Origin: Sphingomonas phyllosphaerae
GTDB taxonomy: Bacteria; Pseudomonadota; Alphaproteobacteria; Sphingomonadales; Sphingomonadaceae
DNA: 64,000 nt
Direction: 5' to 3'
Assembly (NCBI RefSeq): GCF_029623345.1
Contig: NZ_JAPYKH010000002.1
Coordinates: 1 to 64,000, forward strand
Shown here: positions 45,260 through 54,548 of the stretch, piece by piece
How the letters are laid out: each line of letters starts with the position of its first letter
Numbering within the stretch: the first letter of the stretch is position 1
The notes under the pieces: generated by a model
What the model saw: only the letters and a program-made list of their open reading frames with translations
Database searches by the model: none
Told to the model about the DNA's origin: nothing
Program-made: the position numbers and the translations under genes

Positions 45260-47512
45260 ATGACGACGCGTGTGCAGCCGATCGGTCGCTATGTCGCTCT
45301 TCTCTGTCTTGGTACCGTCGTTCCGACGATCTTATGTTCTGCTTTGCTGTTGCAGCAGCTTGTCGCTGACCAGGGCGTGCAGGCAGCTTCGAGAGCGCAA
45401 GGCTCTGCAGACCGTCTCACGACCCTGCTCGACGGCAAGCTCCTCAATCTCACCGCCGTCGTGCAGGCGCTAGCGACGTCCCCGCTCCTTGACGACGGGA
45501 ACGTCGCAGCTTTCCGCGCGCAGGCGCTGCGTGCCGCAGACGGGCAGGATTATGGTCTGGTTCTTCAAAGCGCGCGGGGAAGGCGACTTGTCGACACAAG
45601 CTCATCGGCTGTCCGCGGGATAACGTCGCCCGGAGGGCCTCCCTCTTTTCCGGATGTTCTCGAATCAGGGCACGCCAAGGTGTCGAGCGTCTACCCGGAC
45701 GACACAACCCGTCGCCCTCTAATAGCTGTCAGCGTGCCGGTCATAAAGGACGGTAAGGTCGACTATGTCCTAAGCGCCACGCAATCGCCCTCCAAGCTTC
45801 TTGCCTCTATAAGTCCGCCAAACGTCAACCGGACTTGGCGGATCGAGCTCGTCGACCGAAAGGGCGCTTCAACTGCCTCAATCGGACCGTCGATCCCGCT
45901 TGGCGGACCTCACGCGGTAGCGAGGTCAAAAGTTTCTGACTGGCGGCTGGCTCTTCGCGGTCCACGCGTCGGCGCCTTCTCGGTCGCGACCGGGCGCGCG
46001 CGCGATCGCATCATCGCCTTTGGGGTCGTGACCACATTGTTCGGCCTGGCTGCTGCCGGGCTGCTCGGTCGGGCGATGTCGAGATCGCTGAAGCGAGTAC
46101 GCAACAGCGCTCACGGCCTAGCTGGCGATGGTCGCGCAACCGCGCCGGGATCCAACATTCGCGAGATCCGGGAGGTAGAGGAGGCACTGGAGAAGGTTGC
46201 CTTCCTGCTGCGAGAGCAGACGACACAGAAAGATCAGCATGCGGCCGCCCTGGCGGATCTCAACGCGAACCTTGAGGCAAGAGTTAGTGAGGAGACGCGA
46301 GAACTCGCCCTTGCGAACGCTCGGCTGGAGCATGAGGCGGAGGAGCGCGCATCTGTCGAGGCTCAGCTTCGACAGATGCAGAAGCTCGAAGCCGTAGGGC
46401 AATTGACCGGGGGCATCGCACACGACTTCAACAACATGCTCTCGGTGGTTATCGGCAGCATCGAGCTCGCGCAGCGACAAAAAGGGCTCGGGCAGGGGCA
46501 TTTGGATCGGCTTTTGGGTGACGCCCTGTCTGGTGCACAATCGGCCGCAGCGCTTACCCGCCAACTCCTTGCGTTCGGACGCCAGCAATCGCTCTCACCT
46601 CAAAAGATGGATCTCAACGAGGTCGTCTTCGGCATGCGGGACATGCTTCAACGGACTTTAGGCGAGAAGGTCGTCGTTGACCTTAGGCTCTCGGGTGACC
46701 TCTGGCCGAGCTTCCTCGACCGACCGCAGACAGAAAGCTCGCTGGTGAACCTGGCAATCAACGCGCGAGACGCCATGCCGGCGGGAGGGACGTTGACGGT
46801 TGAGACGGCCAATCTCACGATCGACGAGGCCACGAGCTTGGCCCTCGAGCGTGTTGCTCCTGGCGACTACACGGTTGTCACGGTCAGCGACACTGGGACC
46901 GGCATCCCGCCAGAGCTGCTAAGTCGCGTCATCGATCCCTTCTTCACGACCAAGGAGATTGGAAAAGGGACGGGATTGGGCCTTAGCCAGGTCCACGGCT
47001 TCCTGCGCCAGTCAAATGGCTACCTGCGTATCTACTCCGAGCAGGGATCAGGCACCTCTGTCCGCCTATACGTGCCGCGTTATAACTCGCAGCGTGACGA
47101 GCGGCCGATCGGCATCGACGATCAAATCGATACGTCTGAAAAAGAGAAGATCGTCTTCGTCGTTGAGGACAACGACGTCGTGCGGGAAGCGAGCGTGAGG
47201 GGCATACGAGAGCTAGGCTATGAGGTTATCCATGCCTCATCGGGAGAAGAAGCGCTCAAGCGCTTGGCTGTGGTTGCGAAAGTTGACCTACTTTTTACCG
47301 ACGTCGTGATGCCGGGGATGAACGGTCGGGAGCTTGCTGAGGCTGCATCGCGTGCGAAGCCGGGCATCAAAGTCGTTTACGCCACTGGATACAGTAAAAA
47401 CGTGGCATTGAACGGGCTGGTCGACAAGGGGCGGCCCGTGATCGAGAAGCCCTTCACGCTGAACCAGCTCGCCACCTTCCTCCATGAGGCGCTCACAGAC
47501 GAGGCAGCCTAG
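45260..47512 (+). CDS. Hybrid sensor histidine kinase/response regulator
   Basis: 750 residues. Transmembrane segment at ~10-30, periplasmic Cache-like sensing region ~31-245, second transmembrane segment ~250-275 (IIAFGVVTTLFGLAAAGLLG), coiled coil ~320-375, HisKA with LTGGIAHDFNNML (His388), HATPase with NLAINARDAMP and GTGLGLSQVHGF, and a C-terminal receiver domain with LFTDVVMPGMNG (Asp681). A complete phosphorelay front end; its partner is not encoded nearby. It lies between direct MITE copies M2 and M3, with only 8 bp between its stop and M3. Confidence 0.9.
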   Translation: MTTRVQPIGRYVALLCLGTVVPTILCSALLLQQLVADQGVQAASRAQGSADRLTTLLDGKLLNLTAVVQALATSPLLDDGNVAAFRAQALRAADGQDYGLVLQSARGRRLVDTSSSAVRGITSPGGPPSFPDVLESGHAKVSSVYPDDTTRRPLIAVSVPVIKDGKVDYVLSATQSPSKLLASISPPNVNRTWRIELVDRKGASTASIGPSIPLGGPHAVARSKVSDWRLALRGPRVGAFSVATGRARDRIIAFGVVTTLFGLAAAGLLGRAMSRSLKRVRNSAHGLAGDGRATAPGSNIREIREVEEALEKVAFLLREQTTQKDQHAAALADLNANLEARVSEETRELALANARLEHEAEERASVEAQLRQMQKLEAVGQLTGGIAHDFNNMLSVVIGSIELAQRQKGLGQGHLDRLLGDALSGAQSAAALTRQLLAFGRQQSLSPQKMDLNEVVFGMRDMLQRTLGEKVVVDLRLSGDLWPSFLDRPQTESSLVNLAINARDAMPAGGTLTVETANLTIDEATSLALERVAPGDYTVVTVSDTGTGIPPELLSRVIDPFFTTKEIGKGTGLGLSQVHGFLRQSNGYLRIYSEQGSGTSVRLYVPRYNSQRDERPIGIDDQIDTSEKEKIVFVVEDNDVVREASVRGIRELGYEVIHASSGEEALKRLAVVAKVDLLFTDVVMPGMNGRELAEAASRAKPGIKVVYATGYSKNVALNGLVDKGRPVIEKPFTLNQLATFLHEALTDEAA

Positions 47513-47520
47513 AGTCTGAG

Positions 47521-47725
47521 GGCTCTGTCAAACCAAACGCACCGGCTCCGCGAGCGCCTGAAGGTTTGTGCATTGTAGGTTGCTTCAGCTACTATCCTAA
47601 GGCTGTCAGTGCCGCGAACTCTCTCGAGCAGGTTTCGAGATTGCCTTCGTTCGCCTGCTATCGAGCAAGCGAATGGGTTAGAAATTCGGCGATGTCGCGC
47701 TAGGTGCGGTCGCTTTGACAACGCC
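47521..47725 (+). mobile_element. MITE-like element, copy M3
   Basis: 205 bp, left end GGCTCTGTCAAACCAAACGC, right end CGCTTTGACAACGCC. It begins 8 bp after the histidine kinase stop and may act as its transcription end. Flanks AGTCTGAG / GAGATGGG. Confidence 0.8.
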
Positions 47726-47769
47726 GAGATGGGTCATCCGCATCTCGCTAGATGAGAAATGAGAGGCGC

Positions 47770-48654
47770 TCACGCCCGAGCACCAGCGAGGAACGCAACC
47801 AGCAGCGCCGCCACCTTCTCGGGCGCCTCGCGCTGCGGGAAGTGGCCGACGCCGGGTAGGCCGACCAGCTCGAAGGGGCCGCCGAACTTGGACGGCACGC
47901 GCTCAAAGCTGGCGGGCGCGGTGACGCCGTCCTCGTTGCCCTTGATGAAGAGCGCGGGCAAAGACAAAGTCGCGGTCGCCTTGATCTTGGTCTCGAGCCA
48001 CTCGCTCCGGGGGTCGAACGGTGCGTTTTCCCAGCGCGAGCGATAGCTGTGCAGCGTCACGTCAATCCAGTCGGGATTATCGAACGATCGTGCGATGCGC
48101 CGGAAGGTGGCCTCGTCGAACCAGCCAGCCGGTGCCCAGTTGACCCAATGCACATGCGCGAACCCGTGCGGGTCGCGCCGCACCGCCTCCTCGCCGCGCG
48201 CGGTCGCCATGAACCAATGATACCAATAACGCTGCGCTTGCTCGAAGCTTGGCGTCGGCATGCCACCGAGCCGCGGCGGTGTCGCCAGCATCGCTAGCCG
48301 CTCTACACGCTCGGGCCAGCCGACCGCGAGCGCCTCCGCGATGTTCGAGCCCCAGTCGTGGCCCGCCACGGCGAACCGATCAATGCCGAGCGCATCGAGC
48401 AGCGCGATCATGTCCATGGCATGGATCGCGCTGTTGCCGGTGCGCGGCGCCGTGGGCTCGCGGAAGCGGGTCGCGCCAAACCCACGCAGCGTCGGCACGA
48501 TGACGCGCCGGCCGGCCGCAGCGAGCGCGGGCACGACGCCGTCCCAGGTCGACGCGTCGTCCGGCCAGCCGTGGAGCAGCAACACCGGTGGACCGTCGGT
48601 GGGGCCCGCGACGGCGTAGGCTAGGTCGAGGTCGCCCGCGGCGATCATCGGCAT
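47770..48654 (-). CDS. Alpha/beta hydrolase, epoxide-hydrolase/dehalogenase type
   Basis: 294 residues from the ATG at 48654 (MPMIAAGDLDLAYAVAG); the frame is open upstream but overlaps the catalase-like gene. LLLHGWPDDASTWDG gives the oxyanion hole and VAGHDWGSN places Asp100 at the nucleophile position, typical of epoxide hydrolases and haloalkane dehalogenases rather than esterases. His is in GVGHFPQRE. Follows the catalase-family gene by 10 bp on the same strand, so they are probably one operon. Confidence 0.85.
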   Translation of the reverse strand: MPMIAAGDLDLAYAVAGPTDGPPVLLLHGWPDDASTWDGVVPALAAAGRRVIVPTLRGFGATRFREPTAPRTGNSAIHAMDMIALLDALGIDRFAVAGHDWGSNIAEALAVGWPERVERLAMLATPPRLGGMPTPSFEQAQRYWYHWFMATARGEEAVRRDPHGFAHVHWVNWAPAGWFDEATFRRIARSFDNPDWIDVTLHSYRSRWENAPFDPRSEWLETKIKATATLSLPALFIKGNEDGVTAPASFERVPSKFGGPFELVGLPGVGHFPQREAPEKVAALLVAFLAGARA

Positions 48655-48664
48655 GGCGTCCGCC

Positions 48665-49756
48665 TCAGCCGACCGCCGGGAAGCGCGCGCTGTCTTGCAT
48701 CGGGCAGCCATTGTAGCGCGCGCGGAACGCCGCGGACATCTCATACGCCTGTCGCCGCGCGCGGTTGACCGAGCCGAGCGGCCGATGCGCGGCGAGGCCG
48801 TGCCACGGGCTGAAGAAGGTGTTCTCATCGACCGCACCGGCGAGGTCCGTTCCGATCGACAGCTGCGGCGCCACGGTGATCCGCGCGACGGTGCGATACG
48901 GGCTCGCAGCCTCGTCCCACTCGACCGAGGCGTCCTCGATCGGCATCGCATCGAGGTCGGTGTTGAGCTGTACGCGCAGCTCCCACTCGCCGCCACGCTC
49001 GATGATCGTCTCGCGTATCACCTCCCGCAGCGCGTCGGGGCGATCCGACGTGTTGACGCTGTCACCGGTCAGCTCGGTGAGGTTGGACGACACCGGTACC
49101 AGCGCGAACTTGGCGATATACTCACCATAGCGGAACGGTACCTGGCTGTAATAGCTGTCGCCGAGCGGGTGCGTGATCGGCGTGCCGCCCATCGTCGCGA
49201 TCATCGCGCTCTTGCCGCCGACCGCCTCCAGCGCCGTCTCGACCCCGCGCAGCGTGGCGGAGAGCAGCTTCTTGGCCCATTCGGCGCGATCGGTCGTCGC
49301 GGCGAGCTGCTTGAGGCTGCCGAGGAACGCCTTGGCGTCGGGCGCGGCGAAGGCGGGCGCGTTGACCAGGATCAGGTTCTGCGTCGTGTCCTCGGCCGAT
49401 TCGGGCAAGCGCTCGCCCGCGACGTCGAGGACTTTCAGCGCCAGCCCGCGCGGCGCCGAGACCGAGTCGTCGAGCAGGTCGCCCGGGTTGGTGGAGAAGC
49501 GCATCAGCACGCGGTGCGCGCCCGCTTCGGCGAACAACCCCTGCGCCAGCTCGGGCGGCAGGCCGTCGACGATCGCGATCTCGCCGGAAAGGATGCCATG
49601 CGCTTTGGCGTGGACGCTGCGTACCGCGTGACCGTAATCCTCCGAGGTGGTCTCGGTGATCGAACGCATCGTGTCGATCAGGTCGCGGTGGACCGTCTCC
49701 TCGTCCTCGATCGGGGTTTCGACGCTGTCGCTGTAGCGGACGGGGATGGCGGTCAT
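48665..49756 (-). CDS. Catalase-family (SrpA-like) heme protein
   Basis: 363 residues. Catalase-fold segments include HAVRSVHAKAHGILSGEIAI (His on the distal side), VLMRFSTNPGDLLDDSVSAP and RGLALKVLDV, and near the C-terminus RPLGSVNRARRQAYEMSAAF, where the proximal Tyr is expected. It belongs to the small catalase-related group that includes allene-oxide-synthase-like and hydroperoxide-processing enzymes and lacks the classical catalase length (about 480+). With an epoxide hydrolase-like partner 10 bp downstream, lipid hydroperoxide metabolism is a reasonable inference. Confidence 0.8.
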   Translation of the reverse strand: MTAIPVRYSDSVETPIEDEETVHRDLIDTMRSITETTSEDYGHAVRSVHAKAHGILSGEIAIVDGLPPELAQGLFAEAGAHRVLMRFSTNPGDLLDDSVSAPRGLALKVLDVAGERLPESAEDTTQNLILVNAPAFAAPDAKAFLGSLKQLAATTDRAEWAKKLLSATLRGVETALEAVGGKSAMIATMGGTPITHPLGDSYYSQVPFRYGEYIAKFALVPVSSNLTELTGDSVNTSDRPDALREVIRETIIERGGEWELRVQLNTDLDAMPIEDASVEWDEAASPYRTVARITVAPQLSIGTDLAGAVDENTFFSPWHGLAAHRPLGSVNRARRQAYEMSAAFRARYNGCPMQDSARFPAVG

Positions 49757-49789
49757 GGGCTCTTCTCGCAGGCTAGGGGGCTGGTGGGG

Positions 49790-50899
49790 TTATCGGGCGG
49801 GGGTGAAAGCGAACAATCGCGTGGGCACCGATGCCGGCGCACCGGGCTTGAACCACGCGGTGTCCTGGATATGGCTCGCGGTCACGTAGATGCGCCCGTC
49901 CGGACCTTCGGCGAAGGTATCGGGCCAGCGGAGCCGGCGATCGGTGAGCACCGTCTCGACCGTCGCTCCGCTCAGGCGCTTGATCGAGTAATCCTGCGGC
50001 GAGGTGAGGTAGAGCACGCCCGCCTTGCTCATCCACAGCCCGTCCGCGACATGGGTGCGCGTGATGGTGCGCACGCCCGCGGCGCGGCGTGCTTCCGTCA
50101 CGTCGCGAGCGAGGAGCGCCGTGTCGATCGAGTAGAGCGTCTGGCCGGTCAGCGCCTGATAGAACAGCGTCTTGCCGTCATTCGAGATGGCGATGCCGTC
50201 GGCGGCGAAGGCGGGTTGCCGACCATCGGGGCGGCGCAGTGGAGCACCGTCGAGCGTGACCGTCACGGCCTTGTCGACCTGGGTCGAAGGATGACCGTCG
50301 AGCGTCCGCCAGCTCTGGCCGCTCTCCAGATCCACGACGATGATCGCACCGCGTGTACCGCTGTCGGTGATGTACCCCAGTTTGCCGTCGGGGGAGAAAC
50401 GGATATGGTTGAGGTAGGTACCCTGTAGCGCCACGTTCTCGGGCACCGGGATCACCTTGGTGACGGTATCGGTCTTGAGGTCGACGCGGACGAGCTTCGG
50501 CGCTCCCGGCACGATCTTCTCGTTGCCCGGCGCCCCGGGATCGAGCACCCACAGGTTGCCGCGGCCGTCCGGAACGATCGACTGCACGCAGACGAAATGA
50601 TCGCCCACCGAGAGCTCGCTCGAACGGGCATTGCGCCACTCGTTCCAACGCGCGTCCGGATAGGGCCTCAGCGACCCATCCTTCATGACCTCCGCGACGG
50701 AGATCGGCGCATCGTCCGTCCAGCGCGGGAAGTTGACGAAGCGACGTTCGTCGGCGACCACCGCCACGCCCGTGGCCTGATGGTCGAACTGAGCGACTTC
50801 GGTCAATTGTGAGGGCCGCTGAGCGAGCGCTGCTCCGGCTACCGAGGCGATCAACGCGGCCGCAGTGGCTGCGGTGAGAAGGGGCATGGCTCGCTTCAC
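49790..50899 (-). CDS. Yellow/major-royal-jelly-family secreted protein
   Basis: 369 residues from a GTG at 50899, with GGAG upstream; it gives the signal peptide (V)KRAMPLLTAATAAALIASV, cleaved after AALA. An ATG at 50887 is the alternative. Beta-propeller of the MRJP/yellow family: AVVADERRFVNFPRW, NLWVLDPGAPG, LNHIRFSPDGKLGYITDSG, AADGIAISNDGKTLFY. Related proteins include insect L-dopachrome-converting enzymes; bacterial roles are mostly unknown. It lies between the catalase-like and HSL-type hydrolase genes on the same strand. Confidence 0.8.
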   Translation of the reverse strand: MKRAMPLLTAATAAALIASVAGAALAQRPSQLTEVAQFDHQATGVAVVADERRFVNFPRWTDDAPISVAEVMKDGSLRPYPDARWNEWRNARSSELSVGDHFVCVQSIVPDGRGNLWVLDPGAPGNEKIVPGAPKLVRVDLKTDTVTKVIPVPENVALQGTYLNHIRFSPDGKLGYITDSGTRGAIIVVDLESGQSWRTLDGHPSTQVDKAVTVTLDGAPLRRPDGRQPAFAADGIAISNDGKTLFYQALTGQTLYSIDTALLARDVTEARRAAGVRTITRTHVADGLWMSKAGVLYLTSPQDYSIKRLSGATVETVLTDRRLRWPDTFAEGPDGRIYVTASHIQDTAWFKPGAPASVPTRLFAFTPAR

Positions 50900-51014
50900 G
50901 TCATGGCTCCGGCTAATTGAGAGGGAAGGTGGGCGACGTCTCGAGCGCAAACACCCGAACGCGGCATCTGGCCCACGTCCTGGCGCGGGGGACTGGACGT
51001 CCCCCGCCCTGGCC

Positions 51015-52136
51015 TCAGCGGCGCGCGGACGCCGCGAAGGCCGCCTTCAACCTCGCAACTGCGAGATCGTTGGCGTCCTTGGCGCCGCGGACGACCTTCG
51101 CCATGCCGAAGAACTCGTGCGTCACGCCCGGATAGGTCTTCTGCTCGACCTTGACGCCGGCCGCGCGCATCGCCGTGGCCAACGTCTCGCCGTCGGAGCG
51201 AAGCGGGTCGATCTGCGCGTTGATGATCGTCGTCGGCGGCAGACCACGCAGGTTCGCCGCGACGAGGTTGAGGCGCGGGTCCTGCGCGTCCGCCGGGCTG
51301 ACCTGATAGTAATAGCCGAACCACTTGAGCATCGCGGCGTTCAGCGGCTTGGCGTTGGCCGAGTCCCTGCGCGAGGGCAGTGTCATGCTGCTGTTGGCGA
51401 TCGGATAGACCGAGACGATGTGGCGCGGTACGGTCAGGCCGTTGTCGCGCGCGTAGATCGCGGTCGCGACCGCTAGATTGCCTCCGGCGCTCTCACCGGC
51501 CACCGCGATCTTCTCAGGGTCACCGCCCCAGCTCGCCGCCTGCTTCAAGGTCCAGCGATAGGCCGCCGAGGCGTCGTCGTGCTGCGCGGGGAACTTGAAT
51601 TCGGGAGCGTGGCGATATTCGACGGACACCACGATCGCGTTGAGCGCCTTCGCCATGGCGCGCGGGGCAGCGTCATACGTGTCCACGTCGGCGATGACCC
51701 AGCCGCCGCCATGATAATAGACGATCACGGGCATCGGCTTGCGGCCTACCGGCGCCGCCGCGGGCCTGTAGACGCGCGCGAACTGCTTCGGGTCCGCGCC
51801 ATAGGGCAGATCCTGCGTCGTCACCGACGAGTCGGGGTCGGTGGACATGCCCTTCTTCGCCATGACCGCCTTCGCACCGTCAGCAGCGGAAGGCTGCATC
51901 CGCGCCTCGGCGGGCGTGAGTGACTCGATCGGCTTGCCACCGAGACCGGCGAGCGCGTCCAATACCATCTGCATATCGGGCGCGGCTTTCGGCGGCTGGG
52001 TCGCGCTGGCGGGTGGTGCGGCGGGCGGCGGCGCGGTCGGAGTGGACGGCGATTGCGCCAGCGCGCCGGCGCAGGCTGTCAGCGCGGCGGCCGCGACAAT
52101 GCCGGCGCGCAGAGGCAGCTTCGAGACGGATACCAT
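51015..52136 (-). CDS. HSL-type alpha/beta hydrolase, exported
   Basis: 373 residues from the ATG at 52136 with AGGAGG 6-7 bases upstream; a longer frame to 52205 is rejected. Signal peptide MVSVSKLPLRAGIVAAAALT with a lipobox-like LTAC at residue 22, so it may be a lipoprotein. Pro/Ala-rich linker (29-50). HGGGW (142-146) and GESAGGN with Ser216 mark the hormone-sensitive-lipase family; His is in GVTHEFFGM. It hydrolyses short-chain esters. It is divergent from the Crp/Fnr regulator, which may control the 52136-47770 gene row. Confidence 0.9.
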   Translation of the reverse strand: MVSVSKLPLRAGIVAAAALTACAGALAQSPSTPTAPPPAAPPASATQPPKAAPDMQMVLDALAGLGGKPIESLTPAEARMQPSAADGAKAVMAKKGMSTDPDSSVTTQDLPYGADPKQFARVYRPAAAPVGRKPMPVIVYYHGGGWVIADVDTYDAAPRAMAKALNAIVVSVEYRHAPEFKFPAQHDDASAAYRWTLKQAASWGGDPEKIAVAGESAGGNLAVATAIYARDNGLTVPRHIVSVYPIANSSMTLPSRRDSANAKPLNAAMLKWFGYYYQVSPADAQDPRLNLVAANLRGLPPTTIINAQIDPLRSDGETLATAMRAAGVKVEQKTYPGVTHEFFGMAKVVRGAKDANDLAVARLKAAFAASARR

Positions 52137-52232
52137 GCAGTCCTCCTGTTGTTCGAACCTGAACAAAGAGGGAGCGGGCAACGTTTCTGTACGGAACCGT
52201 CCCAAGTCGAAGGCGGTCCGGGAGGATGAGCG

Positions 52233-52994
52233 ATGACGGTCCTAACGTTTGCGAGCAGCTCGCCTGCGGACTCGGCTGCCGGTATCGGCGGATCGATCGG
52301 CAACAAGCTGCTGGCCGGCTGCTCCGCGCAGGACCTCGCCCTGCTGCGACCGCATCTGCAGCCGGTGACGTTCGCGGTGGGCGACTTCATCGCTCGCGCC
52401 GGCGAGCAGATCGACAGCATCTGCTTCCTCGAGCGGGGTATCGCCGGCGTGCTGGACTCGCTCGACGATGACCGGCGCTATGCCGTCGGACTCGTCGGCG
52501 CTGAGGGCTTCATCGGATGGCCGCTGCTGATGGGCAGCGATCGCTCCCCGTACGATGTCACGATGCGGGCCGAACAGGGACAGGCCCAGCGGATTACCGC
52601 CGACGCGTTGCTGGCCGCTATAGATCGAAGCGCCACGCTTCGTCTCGCCCTCCTACGCTACGTCCATGTCTTCATGCTGCAGATGGGGCGGACGATCGTA
52701 TCGTCGCTGGCGCATGCGGTAGACCGCCGCATGGCGCGCTGGATCCTGCTGTACCATGACCGCGTGCAGAAGGATGAGATCTGCATGACCCACGAGGAGT
52801 TTCGGCTCATGCTCGGCGTCCGGCGCAGCAGCGTCACCGAGGCTTTGCACCGGCTCGAGGGTGAGCAGGCCATCCGCTCCGTGCGCGCCAAGGTGCTCGT
52901 GCACGACCGCGCCAAGCTGCTGACGCTTGCGGGTGACACTTACGGTCAACCGGAACAGGAGTATGCGCGACTGCTGAGCGGAGCTTCTTGTTGA
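52233..52994 (+). CDS. Crp/Fnr-family transcriptional regulator
   Basis: 253 residues. N-terminal cyclic-nucleotide-binding fold (LQPVTFAVGDFIARAGEQID ... FLERGIAGVLDSL), C-terminal winged helix with THEEFRLMLGVRRSSVTEAL as recognition helix region. No Fnr-type N-terminal Cys cluster, so probably not an oxygen-sensing Fe-S type. Its start is 97 bp from that of the HSL hydrolase on the opposite strand, which makes the hydrolase/MRJP/catalase/epoxide-hydrolase row its likely target. Confidence 0.85.
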   Translation: MTVLTFASSSPADSAAGIGGSIGNKLLAGCSAQDLALLRPHLQPVTFAVGDFIARAGEQIDSICFLERGIAGVLDSLDDDRRYAVGLVGAEGFIGWPLLMGSDRSPYDVTMRAEQGQAQRITADALLAAIDRSATLRLALLRYVHVFMLQMGRTIVSSLAHAVDRRMARWILLYHDRVQKDEICMTHEEFRLMLGVRRSSVTEALHRLEGEQAIRSVRAKVLVHDRAKLLTLAGDTYGQPEQEYARLLSGASC

Positions 52995-53402
52995 ACCAGC
53001 CTGCCCTGCTGCCAAGTCCATCGTTGAGCGCGCGTGCGCGTGATCTCTCTCCCTCCTGCCGGCAGATCCATTCGCTTAACCTTCCTTCAAAGATTAACGA
53101 TTGGCCGAAATTGGAGACGATGATCTAGCGCTGAATGTCCGTGTGTGGACGCCCCACCGGATACAAGGGGGTGTTCGGAAGATTAGATCGCGCGGGTTCA
53201 GGTGCTTCCGTGTGTCCGGCCTGTGACGCAGCCATCATCACGGCTGCTGGCCTGTATGGAGATCGCGGACCGGGTCCAGACCGAAGTTGCGCGCTCGAGG
53301 CGCTCGGACATTTGACTGGTTTCCCGATCCCGTCTTCTGACCGTTGCGCCAAACCTCTCTACTGACCTTCCCTCGAGTCCCTGACGCCTCAAGCCTTGGC
53401 GG
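52995..53402. other. Intergenic plus left end of an IS110 element
   Basis: The first 150 bp follow the Crp/Fnr gene and contain nothing recognised. From about 53145, where GTGGACGCCCC matches an inverted GGGGCATCCAC at 54486, the sequence is probably the non-coding end of the IS110 element. Confidence 0.45.
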
Positions 53403-54496
53403 CTACGCCGCTGCGGCCGGAGCTTTGTAGGATCCGCCGTGGCCCAGCAGCGCCCAGACGGTCCTCGCCATTTTGTTCGCGAGCGCGACGGTGATCAGCA
53501 TGCGCGGCTTGCGAGCTAGCATGCCGGCCAGCCATGCACCGGCTTTATCAGGATTGCGCGCCGCGACCTTCGTCACTGAGCTCGCGCCGATGATCAGAAG
53601 CCTGCGCAAGCTACGCTCTCCCATCTTCGTTGTCCGCCCGAGGCGCTCCTTGCCGCCGCTGGAGTGCTGTCGGGGTACCAGCCCGAGCCAAGCGGCGAAG
53701 TCGCGCCCGCGACGGAAGGTGCTGGCAGCGGGCGCCAGCGCCACCAGGGCGGTCGCTATCACCGGGCCGACGCCGGGGATCGTCATCAGCCGCTTCGCCA
53801 CGGGATCAGCCTTCGCCCGGCTCGCAATCTCGCGGTCGAGCAGGGCGATCTGCATCTGCAGCGCTCCCAGCCCTTGCGCAATCACGACCAGCACGGGTCG
53901 CGCCTGAGCCGGGATGTCGGAGGTGGGGTCGCCGACCACCTTGATCAGCTTGCCGACGTGCCCAACACCCTGACGCACGATGTAGCCGAACTCGGTGAGG
54001 TGGCCGCGCAGGGCGTTGATCAACTGGGTACGTTGACGCACGAGCAGGTCGCGGGTCCGGAACACCACCGCTGATGCCTGCGCCTCTGCACTTTTGCCTT
54101 GAACGAACCGCATCGTCGGGCGCTGCGCCGCCTCACAGATCGCTTCTGCATCGGCCATGTCGTTCTTCTGCCGTTTGACGAACGGCTTCACGTACGCCGG
54201 TGGGATCAACTTGGTGTCGTGACCCAGTGCGGCGAGCTCGCGTGCCCAATAGTGGGCACTCGCGCACGCCTCCATCGCGACCACGCATCGCGGTAAGGTC
54301 GAAAAGAACGGCAGAACCTGATCACGCCGAAGCTTCTTGCAGACCACGACCCCGCCGCTCGCATCCTCACCGTGAGCCTGAAGAACCGACTTGGCCAGAT
54401 CGATGCCGACTGTGCTAATCTCACTCACGGACGCCTCCTACAGTGGTGTTTCAACACCTCCACTCTGGCACATCGATGCCGTCAGGGGGCATCCAC
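53145..54496 (-). mobile_element. IS110/IS1111-type insertion sequence
   Basis: About 1.35 kb. Limits are estimated from an imperfect subterminal inverted pair GTGGACGCCCC (53145-53155) and GGGGCATCCAC (54486-54496). One intact transposase on the minus strand. Its right side cuts into a 60-bp repeat: only the last 9 bases of that repeat's first unit remain, at 54503. Exact ends are uncertain by several bases. Confidence 0.6.
53403..54428 (-). CDS. IS110-family transposase
   Basis: 341 residues, full length. N-terminal RuvC-like DEDD domain (VGIDLAKSVLQAHGED, VVAMEACASAHYWA, KNDMADAEAI) and C-terminal transposase_20 domain with MTIPGVGPVIATALVALAP and LGLVPRQHSSGGKERLGRTT, the Ser-containing active segment. 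Looks functional. IS110 enzymes use a structured RNA encoded in the element's non-coding end to choose targets, so the 53145-53402 segment may encode it. Confidence 0.95.
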   Translation of the reverse strand: MSEISTVGIDLAKSVLQAHGEDASGGVVVCKKLRRDQVLPFFSTLPRCVVAMEACASAHYWARELAALGHDTKLIPPAYVKPFVKRQKNDMADAEAICEAAQRPTMRFVQGKSAEAQASAVVFRTRDLLVRQRTQLINALRGHLTEFGYIVRQGVGHVGKLIKVVGDPTSDIPAQARPVLVVIAQGLGALQMQIALLDREIASRAKADPVAKRLMTIPGVGPVIATALVALAPAASTFRRGRDFAAWLGLVPRQHSSGGKERLGRTTKMGERSLRRLLIIGASSVTKVAARNPDKAGAWLAGMLARKPRMLITVALANKMARTVWALLGHGGSYKAPAAAA

Positions 54497-54502
54497 CCCA
54501 AC

Positions 54503-54548
54503 GAAGTTGGGGAACCGGCACGCCGACCTGAGTGACCGGAGTTGGGTC
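54503..54548 (+). repeat. 60-bp bipartite repeat, copy 8, cut by IS110
   Basis: Keeps GAAGTTGGG (end of the first unit), the exact 18-bp middle and a consensus second unit GAGTGACCGGAGTTGGG plus TC. The missing first part coincides with the IS110 end. Confidence 0.7.
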
